Shown: positions 22,985 through 34,682 of the stretch, one piece after another
How the letters are laid out: every line of letters starts with the position of its first letter
Position numbering within the stretch: the first letter of the stretch is position 1
Origin: Ariolimax columbianus
Lineage: Eukaryota > Mollusca > Gastropoda > Stylommatophora > Arionidae
Assembly (NCBI GenBank): GCA_036924085.1
Contig: JAVGWX010000019.1
Span: 3,748,641-3,812,640, forward strand
Reading direction: 5' to 3'
DNA: 64,000 bases
Position numbers and translations under genes: made by a program
Notes under the pieces: model-generated
What the model was told of the DNA's origin: nothing
The model's input: the letters and a program-made list of their open reading frames with translations, nothing else
Database searches by the model: none

Positions 22985-23610
22985 ACACTTGTACCTACAG
23001 CGGAAGTGAGAGAACTCACCACCTGTGATGTATCGACAATCTCAGAACTCACTACCTGTGATGTATCGATAATCTCAGAACTCAATACCTGTGATGTGTC
23101 GGCCATCTCAGAGCTCACTACCTGTGATCTGTCGGTCATCTCAGAGCTCACTACCTGTGATGTATCGATCATCTCATAACACGTTGTTACCTGTGATGTA
23201 TCGATAATCTCAGAACTCACTGCAGGTGATGTATCGATACTCTCAGAACTCACTACAGGTGATGTATCGATACTCTCAGAACTCACTACAGGTGATGTAT
23301 CGATACTCTCAGAACTCACTACAGGTGATGTATCGATACTCTCAGAACTCACTACAGGTGATGTATCGATACTCTCAGAACTCACTACAGGTGATGTATC
23401 GATACTCTCAGAACTCACTACAGGTGATGTATCGATACTCTCAGAACTCACTACAGGTGATGTATCGATACTCTCAGAACTCACTACAGGTGATGTATCG
23501 ATACTCTCAGAACTCACTACAGGTGATGTATCGATACTCTCAGAACTCACTACAGGTGATGTATCGATACTCTCAGAACTCACTGCAGGTGATGTATTGA
23601 TAATGTCAGA
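22985..23610. repeat. 33-bp minisatellite, about 18 units
   Basis: Eleven consecutive near-identical units (about 23226-23590) contain GTATCGATAC, a perfect 10-bp palindrome, and AGAACTCACTACAGGTG. Diverged units (CTACCTGTGATGTATCG) lie to the left. As 33 bp is 11 codons, the minus strand is open over 22948-23649 (unit SIDTSPVVSSE, 233 codons) and the plus strand over 23226-23600. Expression as a repeat protein is possible but unsupported. Confidence 0.95.
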
Positions 23611-23889
23611 TATGCGGACGTCGCAGTTCTGCTTTCTGCAAGCGAACAAGAACTACCTACAATGTATGATTCACGTGAACAACGCAATTCACGTTTTTGG
23701 ATTAGACATTAACCCTGAGGGAATGGAAACTATGATCGTTGGTTAAACAGACATGTACTCTACAGATAGAGGTGATAGAAGACCAGCCACTAGAACAGGT
23801 CAAGAGCTGATCCTATTTTGGATATGTAATTGCGGAAGATGGACAACGGGAAATGGAAATCTGGAAGAGAATCGGCATGAGCAGATCTG

Positions 23890-24660
23890 TTTCCACTAAC
23901 ACGAGTCATATTTTGACATCCACCAACATGAGTCACATAGTAACATCCACCAACATGAGTCACATTTTGACATCCACCAACATGAGTCACATAGTAACAT
24001 CCACCAACATGAGTCACATTTTGACATCCACCAACATGAGTCACATAGTAACATCCACCAACATGAGTACCATTTTGACATTCACCAACATGAGTCACAT
24101 AGTAACATCCACCAACATGAGTCACATAGTAACATCCACTAACATGAGTCACATAGTAACATCCACCAACACGAGTCACATTTTGACATTCATCAACATG
24201 AGTCATTTCTTGACATCCACCAACATGAGTCACATTTTGACATTCACCAACATGAGTCATTTCTTAACATCCACCAACATGAGTCATATATTGACATCCA
24301 CCAACATGAGTCATTTCTTGACATCCACCAACATGAGTCATATATTGACATCCACCAACATGAGTCATTTCTTGACATCCATCAACATGAGTCATTTACT
24401 GAAATCCACCAACATGAGTCATTTATTGACATCCTCCAACGTGAGTCATATATTGACATCAACCAACATGACTCACATAGTAACATCCACCAACATGAGT
24501 CACATAGTAACATCCACCAACATGAGTCATTTATCGACATCCACTACCATGAGTCATTTTTGACATCTAGTTACGTTAGTCATTGATTGACATCCACCAA
24601 GATAAAACATATATTGACATCCACTAACATGAGTCATATATTGATATCTAAAAGAGTTCT
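23890..24660. repeat. 27-bp minisatellite, about 28 units
   Basis: Units contain CATCCACCAACATGAGTCAC plus a variable ATAGTAA, ATTTTGA or TTTCTTGA segment. With 27 bp as nine codons, the plus strand (23853-24563, TSTNMSHIL type) and the minus strand (23790-24260) are both open. Coding is not supported. Confidence 0.95.
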
Positions 24661-25104
24661 TTGAAAATTAAAAATTAAAGCTATCATATATTATGTATAC
24701 GTGTCTTTACCCAACGACGTAGAAACTTTGACAATGGCTGAACGACTGGAGATAAGAATTGATGCCTTTGAGATGTGGATGTATAGGAGAATGGGATGCA
24801 TCTCATGAGGATAAATGAAATCAAATAGAGAAGTCCTTGATTCATTTTCGGTGTAAGGTGAATTGATGAGAGAATTCAGTCGCCGGCGGCTACGATTCTT
24901 TGTCTCATCACAAGGCCTTCTGAAAACAGTACTGGAAGGAAAGGTGGAGTGCAGATATATCAGAGGTGAAGTGTATTATGAGTGCAAGGATGCAACAAAA
25001 CATTGGACTGATAGCAGCCTGTTAGATTACACAGTCAGTGCAAGATACGTGACATTGGAGAGTCGTTCCAGTAGTTTTTGTTTATCTGGAGATGACATGT
25101 AAAA
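24661..25104. other. Unique sequence with an unsupported 79-codon frame
   Basis: The frame at 24863-25102 (+) has no recognised motif and runs to the edge of the next array. Confidence 0.35.
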
Positions 25105-25830
25105 TAAACTGGTCAGCCGACCTAGCCTATGGAATTACACCAGGACTGATAAGTCGACCTCAGCTACGGAAAAAACACATGGACTGATCAGTCGGCTTCC
25201 GCTATAGAAATGACACCTGAATTGATCAGTCGACATCCTCTATGGAAAAGGCCCATGAACTAATCAGTCGACATCCTCTATGGAAAAGGCCCATGAACTA
25301 ATCAGTCGACATCCCCTATGGAAAAGGCCCATGAACTAATCAGTCGACATCCCCTACGGAAAAGGCCCATGAATTGATCAGTCGACATCCCCTATGGAAA
25401 AGACCCATGAACTAATCAGTCGACATCCTCTATGGAAAAGGCACATGAACTAATCAGTTGACATCCCCTATGGAAAAGGCCCATGAATTGATCATTCGAC
25501 ATCCCCTATGGAAAAGGCCAATGAATTAATCAGTCGACATCCCCTATGGAAAAGGCCCATAAACTGATCAATCGACCTAGCTATAGAGATGAGACTTTAA
25601 CTGAAATGACAAGCCCGCCTTGGCTGTGGAGCTGTTACGTCAACTGACCAGCTGGCTTCCGCTGTGGAGATCGCATCTGAACTGGACTGACTCGCCGACG
25701 TCAACTAGGTTGACGACACCTGAACTGGCATGACCAGCCGACCTCTGCTAGGTAGACGACACCTGAACTAGCATGACCAGCTGACCTCCGCTCGGTAGTC
25801 GACAACTGAACTGAATTGAAACTGAAATTA
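25105..25830. repeat. 38-bp minisatellite with diverged right flank
   Basis: About 12 good units (25110-25600) contain CAGTCGACATCC, CTATGGAAAAGGCCCATGAA and CTAATC or TTGATC. From 25600 to 25830 units become loose (CTGACCAGC, CGACCTC). Confidence 0.92.
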
Positions 25831-28267
25831 GCTGAGCTGAGCGATATATTAGAGTCGGCCTAATCATTTCTCTGTAAGCAACATATGGCTCTGTACGTCA
25901 TACGAAATTAATCAATCGAACCCACAGATTCGGTTTATCGTTTTCAATATAGATCAATAAAGCTGATCATCGATTGAAATGGACCTGTTCTGCTAGCAAT
26001 ATGAAGGCACGCGTAGGTGTAGCATTGTTTGAAAATATGTAGTGATAAAGATAATTGGTATACAAATTGAAGACGGTCTCGGGAAACCGTCTAATAACAG
26101 GGGCAAACTCTAGTGGGTAATGGTATGTTTTTGACAACGGGAAACTTAAGTGCAGAAGTTCAATAATAATAGTGGAAGACTATACGGGTAAGTAGTATAT
26201 TGAACAACGGTGGATTATGTGGAGAAATGGTAAAATAATAAGGATTTCCAATTTGGACAAATAGTATATTTAACAATGGTATAGTATATAAAGAAATCGT
26301 ATATATATAATACAGTGGTATATTATAACGGCAAATATTCATTTTACAATGGCACTCTCTATTTATATATATTTTATTGAACCACACTGGCTGAATTTCC
26401 TGGTCTATCTTTGGCAGGCAGCAATCAGGATTTAAACCTGCGTCACATCTTGGTCAGATATCGACTCTACATTCCAAGCCTGCCCCACCTTTCCACCTTG
26501 CCCTACAACAAGAAGTGAGAGTGCATAACCCGTCACTATCTCACCCAGACACGACCTGTGGCCTTCCCTAAGTCACTGTTTAATATAAAAAAGTGGCTCG
26601 TCATCAAGTAATACTGCAGAATGTAAGCTATTATTTGCCACTGTTCCATTATGAAGTATATAGGAAATATTAGCCTTGATCTTCGTGCTAGCTTCCTTCA
26701 AAACCTCAGTCGAATTTATAACAACTCTTGCTCTCGGACATCAATCACTTCGCTAGCCTAGAACATCAAAGTAAAGTTGATACTATGATAATTTCAGCTT
26801 TACTAGTGATGGACACTGCTTTGTGGTGGAGAGTCGTTCAATTCAACAAATACATTTCGATTCATTAAGCCTTGGTTGTGTGTATCTATTGAACCTCTGA
26901 GCAGAGCTCTCCTTAGTCAACTTCCACGACATCCTGGCAGGTTACAGTGGCATTTTACATTTCTGCCCGTCTGGACAGGCATCGCGTATATATAAATATA
27001 TATGTATTGTACCAGAGCCAGTCGATTTGATGGAGCTATGTCGCAGACGGTCAAGGGGTTTGCTCTATTCTACACGCTCTACATAAATTCAAGTAACACT
27101 GCCAACTATAAATCTAATAAATTAAATTGTTTCTCTCACACGCTTATCTACAACACTCCTATCTTCTGTACCTACCCTCATCGATACTGTTATTGTCCAG
27201 TTCTTTCTCCTGTTCTAATCTGGCCTGCTGTGATCGAACTTTGTTGCGAATTGCCACTGATGGTGAAGTTCGTAGGTTCTAAGCCCAGGTATGAATTCCG
27301 TGGGCTTGTTCCTCTTTGACGGCGGTAGATCAAAGTGGTATCCAGGTGATCAGGATAAACTACGACAAATATGATCCATGGAATCACTGGAACACGTCCT
27401 CTAGATGCGACTGACGATACATTCACGTGATCAATGTGATGCCGACGTGATTAGTGGGACTGCGTCAATATGATGAGATGACTGGAAGACTGCCTCTATA
27501 AGCTACTGACGACTTGTAATTACAACCAATACATAATATGAGGGTAGTTACCTTGCTTGCTGCATTTGTATCTCAACTGCATATCTCCTTCGCCTGCCCC
27601 CCCCCACCCAATTGAGCGTCTCTTTCCAAAGCAATCTAATGTACGCTCTCTGAAATGAAGTGTTCTCTCAGTCTGTCTCTGAAACGAAGTCTACTCTCTC
27701 TATAGTGAAATGTTCTGTCTCTGTGGTTCTCAACTCAAATCTGCCTTCATTGCATATCTCCGTCACCTGCTCTCCACTGAATGTCTCTCTCTCTCCAAAG
27801 TGATGTCTAAACTGTAATGTCCCTCGCGTTTCTCCACCGGAATTTTTATTTTGATCTGCCTCCCCAGCTCGCGTGATTTCAAAAACTACTGGCGTTATTT
27901 TCAGTCTGCTTGCCATTAACCCCCATCCTGTTCGAGTAGTTTCCAGAAGACGCAGATTTATCGACGGCAACAAGTCTATCCGCCTACCTCGACTATCGGT
28001 CCAGGTGTGGACACATGGCTGGTGTTACCTGAAAGTTATATAAGATTAGCTAAACTCCCACCAACGCAAATGGAGACACAAACGTACGTGGATCGTTTTG
28101 GTTACTCAAATTCTGGCGGGACTGAAATCAGCTGCACTGACTCGTCCCTAGTTAAATCCCAAGAAAGAGAAAGAGAAATAGTTATCTAAGTTCTTCTTAT
28201 CTTCCTCCCAACTCTGTTAAATGTTGAAATATGTCTAAGCTCCGTCAGGTCTTGTCCTTACAGCCCT
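25831..28267. other. Mostly unique AT-rich sequence, no gene seen
   Basis: Loose ATAGTATATT-type repeats lie at about 26160-26360 and a tRNA-like segment at 26420-26500. Frames at 27002-27319 (+), 27190-27426 (-), 27668-27973 (-) and 28007-28189 (+) show no domain and no repeat support. Confidence 0.4.
26420..26500 (-). mobile_element. Possible tRNA-derived SINE head
   Basis: On the minus strand a B-box-like AGGTTTAAATCC lies downstream of GGGGCAGGCTTGGAATGTAGAG, a plausible A-box region. The body was not matched to another copy. Confidence 0.3.
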
Positions 28268-28812
28268 TACAATAAATATATGTGAGTGTGTGTATCTACC
28301 AATATACATTTGAGTGTGCGTATATGTGAGTGTGCGTATATGTGAGTGTGTGTATCTACCAATATATGTTTGAGTGTGCGTATATGTGAGTGTGTGTATC
28401 TACCAATATATATTTGAGTGTGCGTATATGTGAGTGTGTGTATCTACCAATATATATTTGAGTGTGCGTATATGTGAGTGTGTGTATCTACCAATATATA
28501 TTTGAGTGTGCGTATATATGAGTGTGTGTATCTACCAATATATGTTTGAGTGTGCGTATATGTGAGTGTGTGTATCTACCAATATATGTTTGAGTGTGCG
28601 TATATGTGAGTGTGTGTATCTACCAATATATGTTTGAGTGTGCATATATGTGAGTGTGTGTATCTACCAATATATATTTGAGTGTGCGTATATGTGAGTG
28701 TGTGTATCTACCAATATATGTTTGAGTGTGCCTATATGTGAGTGTGTGTATCTACCAATATATGTTTGAGTGTGCGTATATGTGAGTGTGTGTATCTACC
28801 AATATATATTTA
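28268..28812. repeat. 44-bp minisatellite, about 12 units
   Basis: Units combine GTGTGCGTATATGTGAGTG and TGTGTATCTACCAATATAT with few differences. Confidence 0.95.
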
Positions 28813-29280
28813 CGAAATTGTGTATGTGTTAATTTATATAGTCAATGTTTCATGATTGACACATATTTGTTTTTGTGCATGTTAGAACGTATATAATATT
28901 TATTTCTACACATGGAATCATCTTTGTGTTTTTGTGTATCCATACTCATAATGTTGTGTTTGACCTACTCTGCCATTAGCTGGCATAACGTGTTTCAGAC
29001 ATTCCTGACCGATATCTGGCTAATGGCTGCCAACATTAATTAGATCGTAGTGTGTCATTAATTGGGGCCGTTTGCATTGTTTATTGTTGGGATTTGGCTT
29101 GGGTGTCTTGTCTTTCTTTATCCCAAACGATAGCCTTGCGACAGTAACGTGGGTTTCGTGTTATGTATGTCATGCTAACGTAATTGTATCGATTTATGTA
29201 ATCAGTACATTTGAATTATTTCGCTATATAATATTCCGCACTATAAGTGGATATAGAAAAACATTAGTACTATAACATTG
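28813..29280. other. Unique sequence, no gene seen
   Basis: The 67-codon frame at 29072-29275 has no recognised motif. Confidence 0.4.
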
Positions 29281-29550
29281 TGATAGAACACTCACTATTT
29301 ATGGTGGAGGTCCAGGGTTTCACGTCTTCTTTGTCGTTTGTTCTGAAAGGACGTTTTACTAGATTGTATCATAGTTCTAACTACTAAAGTATTTTTAACG
29401 TGCGCGCAATTGCACATGGGTGTCTGATCTCACTGCTCTCACAGAGATCAGGGAAAATATTTACTGGATGATCCATGTGAAAAATCCCGGTTTCCACGGT
29501 GATTTGAACTCGCGACCTCCACCACCCGAGGCAAACACCTTACCTCGAGA
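29281..29550 (-). mobile_element. tRNA-derived SINE-like element, single copy
   Basis: The minus strand from 29550 starts with a tRNA-like head: GAGGTAAGGTGTTTGCCTCG, then GGAGGTCGCGAGTTCAAATC, a near-perfect B box. The body extends through GTGGAAACCGGG and GTGCAATTGCGCGCAC. No second copy was found here. Its 3' limit is uncertain. Confidence 0.55.
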
Positions 29551-29561
29551 TAGTATATCAT

Positions 29562-29790
29562 AGTTTGCAGCGAAGCTGCAATATTTGCGTTTTTTTACTT
29601 GGCACATACGGATTTGACACGGTACAGTTTTAGGACCAAGTCTCCTCTTCTAGCGTTATTCATACAGCCAGGCTGCACGAGTGCAGCCTGCTTCTAGGGC
29701 CATCACTTGGAGGCGGGATAGGGTCTTGGACAGTTTTTGGTTTCTAACTCTGACACAAACAGTCGGCTTTGATTCGGTCAATATACTGAC
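29562..29790 (-). mobile_element. Diverged family C copy
   Basis: The plus strand shows TAGTTTGCAGC-AAGCTGCAATATTTGC, CAGCCTGCTTCTAGGGCCATC and TTGGAGGCGGGATAGGGTCTTGG. These parallel TAGTTAACCGCTTGGCTGTG, CAGCCTGTTATCCAGGATCA and GTGAAGGTGTAGAAGGGTC of the young copies. Confidence 0.55.
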
Positions 29791-29802
29791 ATCTTATTCA
29801 CA

Positions 29803-30535
29803 TCTTCGTCAAACCCGGTACTGGATTCTCTTCGCCAAACCCGGTACTGGATCATCTCTGCCAACCCCGGTACTGGATCCTCTCTGTTAACCCCGGTACT
29901 GGATCATCTCTGTCAACCCAAGTACTTGATCATCTCTGTCAACCCCGGTACTGGATCAGCTCTGTCAACCCCGGTACTGGATCCTCTCTGTTAACCCAAG
30001 TACTGGATCATCTCTGTCAACCCCGGTACTGGATCAGCTCTGTCAACCCCGGTACTGGATCCTCTCTGTTAACCCAAGTACTGGATCATCTATGCCAACC
30101 CCGGTACTGGATCATCTCTGTCAACCCAAGTACTGGATCAGCTCTGTCAACCCAAGTACTGGATCAGCTCTGTCAACCCAAATGCTGGATCAGCTCTTTC
30201 AACGCCGGTACTGGATCAGCTCTGTCAACCCATGTACTGGATCTTCTCTGTCAACCCATGTACTGGATCATCTGTCAACCCAGGTACTGGATCCTCTCTG
30301 TCAACCCAGGTACTGGATCTTCTCCACCAACCCAGGTACTGGATCATCTCTTTCAACCCAGGTACTGGATCCTCTCTGTTAACCCAGGTACTGGATCCTC
30401 TCTGTCAACCTAGGTACTGGATCCTCTCCACCAACCCAGGTACTGGATCCGCTCCACCAACCCAGGTACTGAGTCCGCTCCACCAACCCAGGTACTGGAT
30501 CCGCTCCATCAACCCAGGTACTGGATCCACCTCGA
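29803..30535. repeat. 26-bp minisatellite, about 28 units
   Basis: Units contain GGTACTGGATC and TCTCTGTCAACCC. Variants are spatially ordered: CCCCGG and CCCAAG on the left, CCCAGG on the right, with CTCCACCAACC units at the right end. Confidence 0.95.
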
Positions 30536-30539
30536 ATTA

Positions 30540-31019
30540 CCGGAACGCTCCAATCTAAACAGTTACAAATAACTACATAGACACACTATTACAACTAGGA
30601 AAAGAAAATGAAGCCATGAAGTGAAATGACCACCCGACCTCATAACAAACATGCAGCTTAGTACAACGATCAAATACAAGATTGCCCAGCCAGCAGCTAT
30701 TGTCGTGAGACTGTCCTTACCTTTGATAATAATTGCGAAGAGAAGTGCACAAGTGTTTCTGTTTCACTCCATCGATGACCTTAATGTACAATAAAAGCTA
30801 ATAAAAGACATTTGTGTTGAAGCAGAAAGCCTTCATTTGCCTGCCCTGATTAAACGTCTCTTCGATCGATACATGTTCCGAGCATTATCTGTGTGCTCAA
30901 ACGCCCCGCCTAAGGGGAAAGCTTATAATAGGATTTTCTTGTGCTGTAGAAGGAAACATTGTGTTTGAAAACAAACATGACTTCCCTTGTTCTAACCAAA
31001 TATTTGAATTTCAACGGAA
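30540..31019. other. Unique sequence, no gene seen
   Basis: No feature recognised. Confidence 0.45.
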
Positions 31020-31676
31020 CTGTGTCAACGGAATATTTGTTGTATCAATCGGAATGTTGGTTGTGTGAAGGTAAATTGTGGTTGTATCAATCGGAATATT
31101 GGGTGTATCAACGGGTATGTTGGTCGAATCAATGTGAATGTTGGTTTATCAAGGTGAATGTTGATTTTTCTTAGCGCAATGCTGGTTTTTATCAGGGAAG
31201 CTATTGGATTTATCAGACATAATGTTAGTTGTATCAATATGAATGTTGGTTGTATCAATAGACAAATAAGTTGTATCAATAGAAAAGTTAGTTGTATCAA
31301 TATGAATGTTAGTTGTATCAATATGAATGTTGGTTGTATCAAGATGAATGTTGGTTGTATCAATAGAAAAGTTAGTTGTATCAATATGAATGTTGGTTGT
31401 ATCAATATGAATGTTGGTTGTATCAAGATGAATGTTGGTTGTATCAATAGAAAAGTTAGTTTTATCAATATGAATGTTGATTGTATCAAGGTGAATGGTG
31501 ATTGTATCAAGGTGAATGTTGGTTGTATTAAAGTGAATGTTGGTTGTATTCAGGTGAATACTGGTTGTATTAAGGTGAAAGTTGGTTGTATTCAGGTGAA
31601 TGTTGGATATATCAAATGAGAGTTGGATGTATCAAGGTGAATATTGGTTGTCTCAAGGTGAATGTTGATGTTCGCA
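31020..31676. repeat. 21-bp minisatellite, about 30 units
   Basis: Units of TTGTATCAATATGAATGTTG type. Being seven codons long, they keep the minus strand (31025-31510, LIQPTFI) and plus strand (31158-31619, CINMNVG) open. Not treated as coding. Confidence 0.95.
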
Positions 31677-32067
31677 CAAAATAGTTATTGTTAAAACAAA
31701 ACTAAAATATTGAGGGTGTATTGCAAATATTGATGTTTTGTAACATGGAATCCATTTCACAGACTCATATGTATCACTTTTGTTCTGCCTTCTCAGACAT
31801 TGCAACTTGTTGGAATCTTTGAATGATTAAACATTGATTGCCCGGACTACATAATCCAACAGAAAGCCCCTGACTGATTTAATCATGTCACATTATCCTT
31901 ATATAATGTCCTCACAGTATGCTGTCACGGCAAGAGTTTCAATTTTCGAATGACCTTTAATCCCCGCACGATAAAAGCCAGTATATTGACACAAGCACCA
32001 ACTTGGTTGAAGTACGTACGTCTCCAATCCATACGCGACACGATAATAAGTTGCACAGAAAACGGAA

Positions 32068-32118
<51 letters not shown>

Positions 32119-32472
32119 TATAATCCTACAAAACAATATGATATACTAGAAGAATCAACATGGCGACATTACAGATAATTCAGCAATACGAACACAGACA
32201 CACACAAATCCAAATATAACGATACAATTGACAGTCCAGCAAAAACACAAAAAGGACAACCCAACAGAATGACCAACATATTTTATTTTTATAATGCAAG
32301 AAAACGACCAAAATCATAGTCCAGTGAAGCGAGAAATTGAAGTCCAATATGGCAACTAAATTGTCTTTCAATGAGACACCATATATTGTCGAACAAAACA
32401 ACAAAATACCGATTCTATCAAAAAACATCTGACAGAAGTGTATTTGCGCTCCATCCCTTGCGGTTTTTCATA
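31677..32472. other. Unique sequence with a (TA)n run
   Basis: (TA)n occupies about 32073-32110. The frame at 32180-32428 (-) has no motif. A segment near 31965-32010 (CACGATAAAAGCCAGTATATT) recurs in altered form near 32530-32570. Confidence 0.5.
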
Positions 32473-32522
32473 TTGTTGTGTAATGCGCACAATGAGTATG
32501 TTTACTCTTGTGTGCGCTCTGA
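32473..32522 (-). mobile_element. Family A fragment, copy 3 (3' end only)
   Basis: TTGTTGTG-AATGCGCACAATGAGTATG and TTTACTCTTGTGTGCGCTCTG match the tail-proximal part of the copy at 40441 (AATGCCCACATTGAGTAAG, TTTACTCTTTTGTGCGCCCTG). Confidence 0.55.
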
Positions 32523-32601
32523 CTCCCTCACGATAAAGGCCAACATATTAACACAATCACCATACATTTGCTGTGGGACAGTGGTTCTGTTCTAACTGTG
32601 A

Positions 32602-32843
32602 CATGGCATAACACTATCCATGGTTAAGTGGTTTGTTTAGAGCAGCACAGGCGGCGGTTCTGGGTTGATCCAGTGTTTCAGTCTATTAAGATGGACACTC
32701 ACATCGGTTAACCACCCTTCGTAAGCTCCAACGCTGTGGAGTATTAAGCTGCTCGAGCCTAGCCCGCTAAGCAGGAAACCTTCCTCTCGACTACATCCAG
32801 CTCATACCAGAGCTGAGACCTGCACAGGGGTATCTGCCCTTGT
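32602..32843 (+). mobile_element. Dispersed repeat, family B, copy 3 (longest)
   Basis: About 240 bp. The first part (GGCATAACACTATCCATGG, TTAAGTGG) matches 59806 and 21291. The second part (ACATCGGTTAACCACCC, CTCGAGCCTAGCCCGCTAAG, AGCTCATACCAGAGCTGAGA) matches the reverse of 6826-7032. ATGGTTAAGTGG followed by TTCTGGGTTGATCCAG looks weakly like A and B boxes. Its right end touches the family C insertion at 32852. Confidence 0.7.
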
Positions 32844-32851
32844 AGAAGTAC

Positions 32852-33209
32852 TTCTTCTTCTTCGTTCGTTCTCAATCTCCCACTACCAAACCATGAAAGG
32901 GCTTAAGTAGCGGAATATAGTCCAGAGAACGGATTGCGTTGTGTCGTAGTTAACCGCTTGGCTGTGATATTTGCACCTTTCGGTCCAACACATCCGACTT
33001 TAGCAAGCATTTTTTGAGTACCGGGTTAGCATTCCCTCTTCGATCCCTTCTCCTTAGCCAGTATGCCCTGCTGCAGCCTGTTATCCAGGATCATCGCGTG
33101 AAGGTGTAGAAGGGTCTTGGCAGCTATGGTTCGCTGGCCCTGACGCTAGCAGTCAGCTATTGGTCGCTGACCACTGCAGCTCATGCGCTGCTCAGCATCT
33201 TGATCCCAA
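32852..33209 (-). mobile_element. SINE-like element, family C, copy 2 (358 bp)
   Basis: Flanked by AGAAGTAC at 32844-32851 and 33210-33217. It has the same 358-bp length as the copy at 1431-1788, and most positions agree, so both inserted recently. On the minus strand it ends GAGAACGAACGAAGAAGAAG, a (GAA)n tail. The central TTCGGTCCAACACATCCGAC block on the plus strand resembles TTCGGCCCAGTGCATCCGAC in family D. Confidence 0.85.
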
Positions 33210-33464
33210 AGAAGTACAAGTCGACTAAGAACCATACAGTTTGAGTCAGTTATGACCTTTATCCACGCGTAACCATTTGATCTAAGAATTTCTAGTTCCG
33301 TAAAATATCTGCACCAATTAATCAGATCTCGGAGAACGTTATCTTGTTCATTCTCTAGTTTGAGTCAGTTTTCTCGCTGCCGCCTATGTATGGCTTTTTG
33401 CTATTTCGGTCATATCAAGTGTCATGACAGACTTGAAAAGCAGTTCGGGACGGCATTGTTCGCA

Positions 33465-34195
33465 TCTCACATTCCCCATTTCCCATCTCCAAATTCACAT
33501 CTCCCATTTGATATAATCCCTTTCCCATTTTCAATTTTTTTCAACCATCTCCGAGTTTCGATCTCAATTTCCCACCTCCAATCTCCCATTTGCCATCTCC
33601 CATTCCCAAAACTCCCATTTCCCATCTTGTATTCCCCATATTTTCCCTCTCTCATTTCCCATCTCCCTTTTCAAAATCTCAAATTTCCCATCTCCAATCT
33701 CCCATCTCCAATTTTTCATTTTCAATTTCCCATCTTCAATTTCCCATCTTTCATTTTCTATTTCACATTCCCTATTTGCATTCTACCATATCCAATTTCA
33801 TATTTTCCTTCCCCCATTTCCCATCTCCCCTGTCCAACCTTCCATGTCATATTTGCAATATTGCATCTCCCATTTCCCATCTACCCATCCCATTCACTAT
33901 TCTTACCACCTCAAAATTATCATCTTCCATTCCCAATGTTCACTTTTTAAACACACATCTCTCACGTCCTATCTCCTTTTATCAATCTCCCATCCCCTTT
34001 AAAATGACTAATCTCCTATTTCCAAATTTCCATCTCCTATCTTTCAGTTCCCATCTCCCATTTCTTATCTCCCATTTCATATCTCCAATAATTATCTCCA
34101 ATTTCCCACCTCCCATTTTTCATCTCCCATTTTCCATCTCCAATCTCCCATTTTTCATCTCCCATTTTCCATCTCCCATCGTCCATTTTCCGGTA
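33465..34195. repeat. Degenerate pyrimidine-rich minisatellite (TCCCATCTCCAA type)
   Basis: About 55 loose units of 12-15 bp built on TTTCCCATCTCCCA. Plus-strand frames 33360-33950 and 33590-34264 (Pro-Ser-Phe-Ile-His) are consequences of the repeat. Confidence 0.9.
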
Positions 34196-34438
34196 CTATA
34201 TTTAAAAGACAGAAGATTTTGGCCTGTATCAGTGTTTGACCCTCTATTTGTTTGTATCTGTTAAGTAGATCTCAGGTCTACTTGGCTAATTATCATACTT
34301 TCCGTCCTCTCAATCTTAGTGTCGAGATCGTGAAATTGACTTTTGTTCTTTCCTTAAATCATCAAGTCGTGTAGTTCTTATTCTGCCAATTGATCAATAT
34401 CACCCATACATCTGATATGATACATTGTTACTCAACCG

Positions 34439-34682
34439 CCCTTTTTTTTTTTTTTTTTTATTTTTTTTTATTTGCGTTAGCCTTATTTCTCTAATCCCCA
34501 AGACGGTGTGCGTTGCAACGTGGTTTTTTGTTCTGCGCCGTTCGGCCCAGTGCATCCGACTTCAGCATGCATTTTCTAAGGGTTTGCTTCCTTGGTGTAA
34601 CGGCCAGTGCTGCTATGGGGATCGAACACAGTGCCTTCGTGTTGTGAGCCGTGCCACTTAACCACTAGGCCTCGCCGTCCCC
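34439..34682 (-). mobile_element. tRNA-derived SINE, family D, copy 1 (head to A-tail)
   Basis: On the minus strand the element starts at 34682 with GGGGACGGCGAGGCCTAGTG, then GGTTAAGTGGCACGG (A box) and GTGTTCGATCCCC (B box). The body contains GCTGAAGTCGGATGCACTGG, and a long A-rich tail lies at 34439-34470 (T-run on plus). The element splits a 24-bp minisatellite; the flanks ACTCAACCG and ACTCCACCG are either array units or a target duplication. The Pol III promoter looks intact. The tRNA parent was not determined. Confidence 0.85.
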
